Positions 1 to 5,928 of a stretch of DNA of 11,619 nt are shown here, one piece after another. Each line of letters starts with the position of its first letter. Within the stretch, counting starts at the first letter, position 1. The stretch lies in assembly GCA_028705415.1 (NCBI GenBank), contig JAQWDO010000021.1:1-11619 (forward strand). Reading direction: 5' to 3'. This stretch comes from Dehalococcoidales bacterium (GTDB taxonomy: Bacteria; Chloroflexota; Dehalococcoidia; Dehalococcoidales; CSSed11-197). The notes under the pieces are model-generated. The model was not told where the DNA came from and did not search any database. It worked only from the letters and a program-made list of their open reading frames with translations. The translations under genes and the position numbers were made by a program.

Positions 1-2
1 GG

Positions 3-1232
3 GATCGGGGCAGTATGGAACAGACTCTGGCAGGTTTGAGCAGTCGAATATTTCTTTTAAACAATGTTCATGAGGACTCACCGGTTATTTTCCAGACTCG
101 CTGGGCGATGTCTTATCTGCGTGGCCCCCTTACCCGCACACAGATCAAACAACTGATGGACCCAATAAAAGAAGCACAGAATGCAGCTTCGCCATCTGGC
201 AATGCATTACCTGATAACTTGCACAAGCAAGCGGCGCACGTGAAAACTAATCAATTAGCGCCGGAGCCGGTGGCGATTCAGCATAACCGCCCGGTTCTGC
301 CGCCCAGGATAGCTCAATATTTTGTGCCAGCCCGTGGCAGTCAACCCGGAGGGGCAAGCCTGTACTATCGGCCTGAGGTTATTGGTTCTGGAAAGGTACA
401 TTTCTCAAGTGTAAAAGCCGGGGTGAATTTTGTAAAAGACGTGTTCTACCGGGCGCAGGTGAGCGACGCTCCGGTTCCGGTTGATTGGGAAACGGCGGAA
501 GAGGTGGGTCTGGATATCAATGATCTGGAAAACACACCTGCCAGAAATTCTCAGTTTGGAGAAGTCCCGGCAATAGCCATGAAAGAAACCAGTTTTAATT
601 ATTGGGCCAAGGATTTTACCGGCTGGTTATACAGGAAAGAGCAACTGGAAGTTTTTAGAAGCCCCAGCCTCAAAGAGTACTCTTCACTGGATGAAAGCGA
701 GCGTGAATTCAGAATCAGGTTGCAACAGAAAGCTCGGGAACAGCGTGACGAGATGACTGAAAAATTGAGGCGTAAATACGAAACCAAACACGCTTCTTTA
801 CAGGAGAAAATTCGGAAAGCTGAGGCAGTGGTTGACCGTGAAAAAGAGCAGGCAAAACAACAAAAGGTACAGACTGCGCTAAATTTCGGTACAACCATTC
901 TCGGTGCTTTCCTGGGCCGTAAAGTTCTCAGCACCGGCACTATAAGCAAAGCCAAAACTACCATGGGCGGAATGAGCCGTACCATGAAGGAAACCAAAGA
1001 CATCGAAAGGGCTAAAGAGACGGTGGAAGCAAACCGTCAAAAGCTTGAACAGTTGGAAGCGGATTTTAAAACAGACATGGAAGCGTTGGCGGAGAAGATA
1101 GATCCCTCTACCGAGGTGATGGAAAAGATCGCAGTGCGCCCGGCGAAAAAGGATATCAGTCTTCAGTTTATTGCACTTGGATGGTTTCCTTACTGGAAGA
1201 GCGGAGATGGAGTCCTGGAGCCAGCCTGGTAG
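3..1232 (+). CDS. C-terminal part of a HerA/DUF87-type ATP-binding protein (5' end outside window)
   Basis: The frame is open to the left edge: four codons precede the first ATG at position 15 (reading D-R-G-S), so that ATG is probably internal and the gene is cut by the window. No Walker motif lies in the visible 409 residues, as expected if the motor domain is upstream. The visible start (SSRIFLLNNVHEDSPVIF, then TRWAMSYLRGPLTR) resembles the end of the ATPase core of bacterial HerA/FtsK-like proteins. A linker follows, then two long charged helices predicted to form coiled coil (about residues 220-285 and 330-365). Between them is a glycine-rich, less charged hairpin (FGTTILGAFLGRKVLSTGTI). 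The last residues, LGWFPYWKSGDGVLEPAW, look like a conserved C-terminal cap. Substrate and role are unknown; DNA or protein translocation is inferred from the family. It converges on the ABC transporter gene with only 17 bases between stop codons and no visible terminator. Confidence 0.7.
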   Translation, partial: DRGSMEQTLAGLSSRIFLLNNVHEDSPVIFQTRWAMSYLRGPLTRTQIKQLMDPIKEAQNAASPSGNALPDNLHKQAAHVKTNQLAPEPVAIQHNRPVLPPRIAQYFVPARGSQPGGASLYYRPEVIGSGKVHFSSVKAGVNFVKDVFYRAQVSDAPVPVDWETAEEVGLDINDLENTPARNSQFGEVPAIAMKETSFNYWAKDFTGWLYRKEQLEVFRSPSLKEYSSLDESEREFRIRLQQKAREQRDEMTEKLRRKYETKHASLQEKIRKAEAVVDREKEQAKQQKVQTALNFGTTILGAFLGRKVLSTGTISKAKTTMGGMSRTMKETKDIERAKETVEANRQKLEQLEADFKTDMEALAEKIDPSTEVMEKIAVRPAKKDISLQFIALGWFPYWKSGDGVLEPAW

Positions 1233-1249
1233 AGCAAACGCTGGAGGGT

Positions 1250-3190
1250 CTATTGGCTGGACTGGCGGAACTGAGTTTCGTAAAGGCTTGCATATATGCC
1301 TTTATTCGATAATAGTTCAGAATGTGTGCCTCTTTCAACAATTTGCCCGCGGTTCATTACCAGAATCAGATCGGCAGACAAAATTGTGCTCAGGCGGTGA
1401 GCAATCACAATGCTGGTCCGGTCTGCCATTACCCTTCCGAGGGCGTCCTGGATAAGAGCTTCCGATTCGCTATCCAGTGAACTGGTAGCTTCATCGAGTA
1501 CCAGTATACGTGGGTCTTTCAAAATAACCCTGGCCAGTGCCATTCTTTGTTTCTCTCCGCCGCTTAGCCGGTAGCCACGTTCTCCAACTATGGTTTCATA
1601 CCGCTCCGGAAGCCCCATGATAAATTCATGGATATTAGCTGCTCTGGCAGCAGCTTCAATTTCACTACTCGGGGCATTCGGACGCGCATAGAGTAAATTG
1701 GTTAATATGCTGTCATGAAAAAGATAGGTTTCCTGGGTAACCATGCCGATTTGCCCTGCCAGGGAGGCAAGAGTTACATCTTTGATATCTGCTCCATCAA
1801 TAAGGATCCGCCCCTTTGCCGGGTCGTAAAGCCGTGGAATGAGGTAAGTCAGAGTGGTTTTACCGGCTCCGCTTGGCCCTACCAGCGCCACCAGCTGACC
1901 TGGTTCTGCCCGGAAAGAAACGTTTTCAAGTGCATATTCACGAGCTTGCGTAAGAACCTTTTTCTGCTCAGGCTCGGGTATTTGTTCGGGTTGGGGAGGG
2001 AGAGCGGTTATTTCATCCGACAGTACTGCTCTGACTTCCTGCGTCTGGCCAAAGCGGTGGACCTCGCTGAGTGGCCTCATTTCATCCCCGGGATATGAGA
2101 AACCGACATTATCGAATTCCAGGTATCCTTGAATATTATGTAAAACTAATGCGTTTGACTTTTCTTTAATTTCCAAAGGCAAATCAAGAACCTCAAAAAC
2201 ACGTTCGAAACTTACTATAGAGGTGGCAAAATCTACCGGTGCGTTGGTAAGGCTTTGCAAAGAACCGTAAAGCTTGCCCAGATATGCCCCCAGCGCGACA
2301 ATTGTGCCAATGGTCAGAGAACCACCTATGACCAGGTAACCGCCAATTCCATATACCAGGGCAAATCCTATAGAACTAAGTAAGCCGATGCTGGCAAAGA
2401 AGAGTGTTCCTGTAACCGCACGTTTAATGCCAATATCCCGTACTCCGGCTGCGCGTTCCTGGAAGCGCTTGTTCTCCTCCAGGGTTCTGCCAAAGAGTTT
2501 TACCAGTAATGCTCCGCTGACATTGAGCAGCTCGCCTACCATGGCGTTCATTTTGGCAACAATATCAAGTTGCTCGCGCGCAACTTCACGTAGCCGGTTG
2601 CCCAGTTTTCTGGCTGCCAGCAGAAACAAAGGCACGACCGCAATGCTTACCAGGGTAAGCCGCCATTCAAGCGTGAACATAACACCAAGTATTGCTACTG
2701 TCTGAATAAAACTGGTAATTATGCTTACGTAGACTTTGGTTATGGCGCTTTGTGCCCCGGTTACATCGTTGTTGATCCTGCTCATTATTTCGCCGGATTT
2801 GGTGCGGGTAAAAAAACTCAAGGACATGCTCTGCAAGTGGGAAAAAAGCGCCGATCTTAAATCAAATACTATTCCTTCACCCACTCGTGCGTTTATCTGT
2901 TTGTGAACTACTTCCAGGCCACTGGTGAGCAATGGTATAGCAATCAGGGCAATTGCCAGCCATGTCAGCCGCTGAATATCCCGATCTGGCAAGGTTTTAT
3001 CAATAAGATCGCGCAGAATCAGCGGTGTTAAAAGCGCTAATCCGGCAACGGAAAAAGTTACGGCAAGGATTGCCAGAAGCCACCACTTATAAGGCCGTGC
3101 ATAGGCTAAAACGCGCTTGATTAAATTAAGGTTTACCCTGGGTTTGCCGGAATAGGAGTGTGGAGAATAAGTCGATATCCCCTTTCTCAT
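1250..3190 (-). CDS. ABC exporter, fused membrane and ATPase domains (MsbA/multidrug type)
   Basis: This is a half-transporter expected to dimerise in the cytoplasmic membrane and export a lipid, drug or peptide. Residues 25-320 are the six-helix exporter domain. The ATPase domain has the A-loop Tyr366 (GFSYPG), Walker A GPSGAGKTT at 438-446, Q-loop Gln486, signature LSGGEKQ from 542, Walker B ILVLDE at 562-567, and the switch His598. All catalytic residues are present, so it should be active. A Pro/Glu/Gln-rich insertion of about 48 residues (roughly 368-417) separates the A-loop from the ALENVSF strand. At 646 residues the protein is longer than the usual ~580, mostly for that reason. The ATG overlaps the stop of the barstar gene as ATGA, and no good Shine-Dalgarno sequence precedes it, so translation is probably coupled. 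It is the last gene of the RNase-barstar unit. The substrate cannot be told from sequence. Confidence 0.95.
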   Translation of the reverse strand: MRKGISTYSPHSYSGKPRVNLNLIKRVLAYARPYKWWLLAILAVTFSVAGLALLTPLILRDLIDKTLPDRDIQRLTWLAIALIAIPLLTSGLEVVHKQINARVGEGIVFDLRSALFSHLQSMSLSFFTRTKSGEIMSRINNDVTGAQSAITKVYVSIITSFIQTVAILGVMFTLEWRLTLVSIAVVPLFLLAARKLGNRLREVAREQLDIVAKMNAMVGELLNVSGALLVKLFGRTLEENKRFQERAAGVRDIGIKRAVTGTLFFASIGLLSSIGFALVYGIGGYLVIGGSLTIGTIVALGAYLGKLYGSLQSLTNAPVDFATSIVSFERVFEVLDLPLEIKEKSNALVLHNIQGYLEFDNVGFSYPGDEMRPLSEVHRFGQTQEVRAVLSDEITALPPQPEQIPEPEQKKVLTQAREYALENVSFRAEPGQLVALVGPSGAGKTTLTYLIPRLYDPAKGRILIDGADIKDVTLASLAGQIGMVTQETYLFHDSILTNLLYARPNAPSSEIEAAARAANIHEFIMGLPERYETIVGERGYRLSGGEKQRMALARVILKDPRILVLDEATSSLDSESEALIQDALGRVMADRTSIVIAHRLSTILSADLILVMNRGQIVERGTHSELLSNKGIYASLYETQFRQSSQ

Positions 3191-3642
3191 AAAGGAGAGC
3201 CTTCATGTGATAAGCTGCCGGAAACAGGGTGCTTTTCACTTATAACGATATAAAATGGTGTTTTGCGGGAACGCCAGTAATCGGCTGCAGCTTTGAAAAC
3301 CTGTGTTATAAACTTGAAATTTTCAGGGGACCTGGTGGCCAGCATGTGTAAATTATTAATTAGTATTAAATATTCACCAGCCTCCAGCCAGGAGAGATCG
3401 GTCAGGCTGTCGAACAAAGCGTCCCAGTTATTTCCAAAACAATCCGGAAAATTAAGTGCCGCCGCCATTTTTCTGAGAAAGGTTTGCTTGCGGGTTACAT
3501 TTTGCATATTGATTACAAATGGTTTCAACCCGTGTTGCTGTGCCACCTTTTCAAATTCATTTTTTGTTCCCTCAGGGTTTTTAAGGAAATAAAGACCGTT
3601 ATTGCGGTACGAGCTTAACAAATTGTTCCAGTTGCTTCCCAA
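3187..3642 (-). CDS. Barstar-family ribonuclease inhibitor
   Basis: The 151-residue protein carries the barstar signature FPDCFGNNWDALFDSLTDL at residues 65-83. By alignment with barstar of Bacillus amyloliquefaciens, Asp74 and Asp78 correspond to the RNase-contacting Asp35 and Asp39, while Trp38 is replaced by Phe77 and Tyr29 by Cys68. It has no signal peptide, so it acts in the cytoplasm. An N-terminal extension of about 35 residues precedes the core. The start is TTG at 3642, directly abutting the TAA of the upstream RNase, with an AAGGGAG ribosome site six bases ahead; this argues for tight co-expression with the RNase. Its own TGA overlaps the ATG of the ABC exporter. Position and family together make it the likely immunity protein for the RNase encoded immediately upstream. 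Binding to that RNase is inferred, not shown. Confidence 0.9.
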   Translation of the reverse strand: MGSNWNNLLSSYRNNGLYFLKNPEGTKNEFEKVAQQHGLKPFVINMQNVTRKQTFLRKMAAALNFPDCFGNNWDALFDSLTDLSWLEAGEYLILINNLHMLATRSPENFKFITQVFKAAADYWRSRKTPFYIVISEKHPVSGSLSHEGSPL

Positions 3643-4029
3643 TTATTGCTCCCTTATCAATTTAAAACTGGCGTAATGATCCTCTGTGTAATAATACTCC
3701 CCGTTTTCGCCAGAGACAATTCGCCGCGCTCCCCGGTTAGATGAACCGGGCGTGATGACGGTATATTCCCGGTAGTATCCATCCGGTTTATCCGGCAGTA
3801 ATCCTTCGAAGTTGTGAAAAGTAGTGCCATCCTGATCGAAAGGGAAAGGTCCGCCGGCCTTTATCAACTGAAGAGTCTGTACAGCTTCTTGGGGGAGGGA
3901 GTCAAGGGATATCGTATCAGTGCCATGAGGACTGTAACCTCCGCAGGCGCCCGGCATGATGATAGCAGCTATCAAAACAAGAACAATACTTAGCCATGAC
4001 AGCCTTTTTAGCAACCTTGTTTTATTCAT
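3643..4029 (-). CDS. Secreted guanyl-specific ribonuclease, RNase Sa/barnase type
   Basis: The mature part matches Streptomyces RNase Sa closely: DGPFPYSQDG versus GGPFPFDQDG, then GYYREYTVITPG and DHYASF. Numbering from the ATG at 4029 (128 residues), the catalytic set is complete: Glu88 (RNase Sa Glu54), Arg99 (Arg65), Arg103 (Arg69) and His118 (His85). Glu75 matches the guanine-binding Glu41. Residues 1-28 form a signal peptide with a basic start and a long hydrophobic run, so the enzyme should leave the cytoplasm. Cys29 is the only cysteine; the RNase Sa disulfide is absent. MPGAC is a weak lipobox, so lipid anchoring is possible but doubtful. A longer frame starts at GTG 4098, but a probable promoter lies across that codon, and the signal peptide fits the ATG at 4029. 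No good Shine-Dalgarno sequence precedes 4029. The barstar gene follows immediately. Confidence 0.88.
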   Translation of the reverse strand: MNKTRLLKRLSWLSIVLVLIAAIIMPGACGGYSPHGTDTISLDSLPQEAVQTLQLIKAGGPFPFDQDGTTFHNFEGLLPDKPDGYYREYTVITPGSSNRGARRIVSGENGEYYYTEDHYASFKLIREQ

Positions 4030-4088
4030 AATAATCGGTGTAGTGTTCTTAACTCTTTCACAAGCGCCATGCGCAGTTTCGCTTATGT

Positions 4089-4114
4089 ATTTTATCACAT
4101 AATACGGCTGTCAA
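4089..4114 (-). promoter_or_regulatory. Probable promoter of the RNase-barstar-exporter unit
   Basis: On the minus strand TTGACA (4114-4109) is followed after only 14 bases by TAAAAT (4094-4089). The -10 box is preceded by TGA, giving an extended -10 element (TGATAAAAT) that tolerates a poor spacing. Transcription would start near 4082, leaving a leader of about 53 bases before the RNase ATG at 4029. No experimental support; read from consensus only. Confidence 0.45.
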
Positions 4115-4144
4115 ACCTCCAGCCCATGAAAAGTTCTTTTTATT

Positions 4145-4191
4145 AATAGTCTTGATTACTATTGACTTTGCAAGTGTTGCCGGAGTACATT
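4145..4191 (+). promoter_or_regulatory. Probable promoter and small inverted repeat before the DUF4332 gene
   Basis: TTGACT (4162-4167) and TACATT (4186-4191), 18 bases apart, make a plausible promoter ending about 30 bases before the DUF4332 start codon. An inverted repeat AATAGT (4145-4150) / ACTATT (4158-4163) with a 7-base spacer overlaps the -35 box and could be an operator. The intergenic region is shared with the divergent RNase promoter. Confidence 0.4.
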
Positions 4192-4221
4192 TAAGAAAAA
4201 CAAAAAGGAGGAATAAAAACA

Positions 4222-4626
4222 ATGGCTAAAATCAGCGACATAGAAGGAATCGGGCCAGTATATGCAGAAAAACTGAAGAATATAGAAATCCGGACGGTTG
4301 AAAAACTGCTGGAGGTCGGGGCAACCCGCAAGGGCAGAAAAGAAATATCCGAAAAATCCGGCATAAGCGATACCCTTATTCTTGAGTGGGTTAATCTGGC
4401 AGACCTGTTTCGTATCAAGGGCATTGGCGAAGAATTCAGTGATCTGCTGGAAGAGGCCGGGGTTGATACCGTAAAAGAATTAGCTCAACGCAACGCGGAA
4501 AACCTGGTAGCAAAAATAGAGGAAGTAAACACAGAGAAAAAACTGGTCCGGCGCACTCCTAATCTGGACATGGTAAAAGACTGGATTGATCAGGCGAAAA
4601 AACTGCCGCGCGTTGTGGAATACTAA
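4222..4626 (+). CDS. DUF4332 helix-hairpin-helix protein
   Basis: This small cytoplasmic protein of 134 residues contains two helix-hairpin-helix units. The first is ISDIEGIGPVYAEKLKN near residues 4-20, and the second is LFRIKGIGEEFSDLLEEAGV near 67-86. The GIG turns are the hallmark of DNA-binding HhH motifs and of the DUF4332 family, whose exact function is unknown. DNA or RNA binding is inferred. The start is firm: AAAGGAGG lies ten bases upstream of the ATG. The gene is a single unit with its own probable promoter and a strong hairpin terminator downstream. It diverges from the RNase unit and converges on rplT, so its position gives little information about its job. Confidence 0.85.
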   Translation: MAKISDIEGIGPVYAEKLKNIEIRTVEKLLEVGATRKGRKEISEKSGISDTLILEWVNLADLFRIKGIGEEFSDLLEEAGVDTVKELAQRNAENLVAKIEEVNTEKKLVRRTPNLDMVKDWIDQAKKLPRVVEY

Positions 4627-4677
4627 CCTTCTAAATTAGCTTGAAGCCATCTGGTGTGGTATTAACCAGGTAATTTA

Positions 4678-4711
4678 TATGCCCCCTCTTCTGGTCAGAA
4701 GAGGGGGCATA
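4678..4711. terminator. Two-way hairpin terminator between the DUF4332 gene and rplT
   Basis: A perfect 15-base-pair stem (4678-4692 with 4697-4711) closes a GGTC loop. The core is GCCCCCTCTTCT paired with its exact complement. On the plus strand it is followed by AAGTTTTAGTT, a moderate T-rich tail. On the minus strand the tail is AT-rich but has no clean T run. Placed between two converging genes, it probably ends transcription from both sides. Confidence 0.85.
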
Positions 4712-4737
4712 AGTTTTAGTTGCAACTTAACCGAAAT

Positions 4738-5085
4738 TTAAGCGGCCTGGGCACTTTCTACCAGCTTGGCAAATGCGTCTGGCTGGCGGACTGCCAGGTC
4801 TGCCAGCATTTTCCTGTCGATGTCGATGCTGGCCTTTTTCAGCCCGTTTATAAAACGGCTGTAGCTGATTCCATGAGATTGTACAGCTGCATTGATGCGG
4901 CTTATCCAGAGCCGGCGCATGTCTGATTTACGCTCGCGCCGGTGGGCATAGGCATAGCTCAATGAATGCAACATTGACTCATGTGCCCGGCGGTATAACG
5001 AATGACGGCTGGCCCTTTGTCCTTTTGTCAGCGCCAATACTTTCTTATGTCGGTGATGCGCTGTTACACCTGTTTTGATCCTCAA
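4738..5085 (-). CDS. rplT: 50S ribosomal protein L20
   Basis: This is a 115-residue basic protein matching L20 along its length: the N-terminal RIKTGVTAHHRHKKVLALTK arm that threads into 23S rRNA, RRRAH-type helices, and SDMRRLWISRINAA in the globular part. L20 is needed early in 50S assembly and in enterobacteria and Bacillus represses its own operon by binding mRNA. The start is TTG at 5085, supported by GAGGAG seven bases upstream and by the usual family length. It lies 20 bases after rpmI and is the last gene of the thrS-infC-rpmI-rplT unit, followed by the hairpin terminator. Confidence 0.97.
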   Translation of the reverse strand: MRIKTGVTAHHRHKKVLALTKGQRASRHSLYRRAHESMLHSLSYAYAHRRERKSDMRRLWISRINAAVQSHGISYSRFINGLKKASIDIDRKMLADLAVRQPDAFAKLVESAQAA

Positions 5086-5105
5086 CCTTCTACTCCTCTA
5101 AAAAA

Positions 5106-5306
5106 TTAAGCTCCATAAGGTATGAGCCGTTTGATTCTCTTCTTGTCAACGGGGCTGACTGGAATCATTTCATCAAACAGGGACTTTACCCTGTAGGATT
5201 TTTTCCGTCTCAAGTGGCTTTTCATACCCTTGGTGCGCATTATTTTACCTGTACCGGTAACATGAAACCGGGTTTTAGCTCCTTTGTGCGTCTTTAATTT
5301 CGGCAT
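5106..5306 (-). CDS. rpmI: 50S ribosomal protein L35
   Basis: This 66-residue, very basic protein starts MPKLKTHKGAKTRF and continues with GTGKIMRTKGMKSHLRRKK, the standard L35 pattern. It is a component of the large ribosomal subunit. Its ATG lies inside the end of infC (32-base overlap), so its translation is probably coupled to infC. The site in front of it (GAGAAAG) is a weak ribosome site, which fits coupling. Length and order agree with other bacteria. Confidence 0.96.
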   Translation of the reverse strand: MPKLKTHKGAKTRFHVTGTGKIMRTKGMKSHLRRKKSYRVKSLFDEMIPVSPVDKKRIKRLIPYGA

Positions 5307-5853
5307 CTTTCTCTGTAATCCCTTCCTTAACTTTTGGTTTTATATTCGGCAGAGGCGAAAGAATTGCGTGTAATCTTCCACCTTCTCTTATAGCATCTCT
5401 CTCTACCGAGGCAACTTCTGACAAGCGTTCTGCCATACGGCCGATCAACCTGATGCCAAGCTCAGGGTGGGCATTTTCACGCCCCCTGAACATTATAGTT
5501 ACCTTTACTTTATCTCCGTCTTCAAGAAGTTTCCGGGCTACTTTGGCCTTGGCTTCAAAATCATGCTCGCCAATTTTTGGCCTGAGCCTTATTTCCCTCA
5601 GTAGTGACTGTTTCTGGTTCTTTTTCGCTTCCCGCTCTTTTTTCGTTTGCTCGTATTTAAATTTACCGTAATCCATCAAGCGGCATACGGGTGGTACTGC
5701 GGTTGGTGCTACCTCTACCAGATCAAGGTTATGGCGGTTAGCGGTTTCAAGCGCCTGGGCAACAGTCAATATACCCAGTTGCTCCCCTTTCTCACCAACA
5801 ACACGCACCTCCCTGCCTCTAATTTTCTCGTTAACGCGTAATTCTTTAATTAT
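5275..5853 (-). CDS. infC: Translation initiation factor IF-3 with a non-standard start codon
   Basis: IF-3 binds the 30S subunit, keeps it free of 50S and checks the initiator tRNA and start codon. Both domains are present: the N-terminal domain through PVCRLMDYGKFKYEQ, a lysine-rich linker, and the C-terminal domain with DFEAKAKVARKLLEDGDKVK and MFRGRE. The only ordinary start in this frame is GTG at 5808. Starting there would remove the conserved KELRVNEKIRGREVR segment, which is encoded in frame just upstream. Between the upstream stop (5883) and 5808 there is no ATG, GTG or TTG. The ribosome site GGGAGGT (5870-5864) points to AUA at 5853 (ten-base gap) or AUU at 5850. I chose AUA because of spacing; AUU is the known E. 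coli infC start. The acidic/basic C-terminal tail overlaps rpmI by 32 bases. Confidence 0.93.
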   Translation of the reverse strand: MIKELRVNEKIRGREVRVVGEKGEQLGILTVAQALETANRHNLDLVEVAPTAVPPVCRLMDYGKFKYEQTKKEREAKKNQKQSLLREIRLRPKIGEHDFEAKAKVARKLLEDGDKVKVTIMFRGRENAHPELGIRLIGRMAERLSEVASVERDAIREGGRLHAILSPLPNIKPKVKEGITEKDAEIKDAQRS

Positions 5854-5870
5854 GTTTGTTACTACCTCCC
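5848..5870 (-). promoter_or_regulatory. infC ribosome binding site and AUA/AUU start
   Basis: GGGAGGT at 5870-5864 is followed by ATA at 5853-5851 and ATT at 5850-5848 in the infC frame. Rare start codons that IF-3 itself discriminates against are the basis of infC autoregulation in E. coli, and the same logic is likely here. Confidence 0.75.
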
Positions 5871-5928
5871 GGTTTATGAATTAGCAACCTGACTATAACA
5901 CAGTCATCAAAGCTAATCAAGAATGAGA

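Noticed and set aside
1233..1249. Possible terminator between the converging ATPase and ABC genes
   Set aside because: Only 17 bases and no inverted repeat or T run found.
1171..1455. Plus-strand frame spanning the end of the ATPase gene and the end of the ABC gene
   Set aside because: It overlaps two well-supported genes, has no ribosome site and no recognisable domain.
4030..4098. GTG start at 4098 giving a 151-residue RNase precursor
   Set aside because: A probable -10 element lies at 4094-4089, the nearest GGAGG is 17 bases away, and the signal peptide begins naturally at the ATG at 4029.
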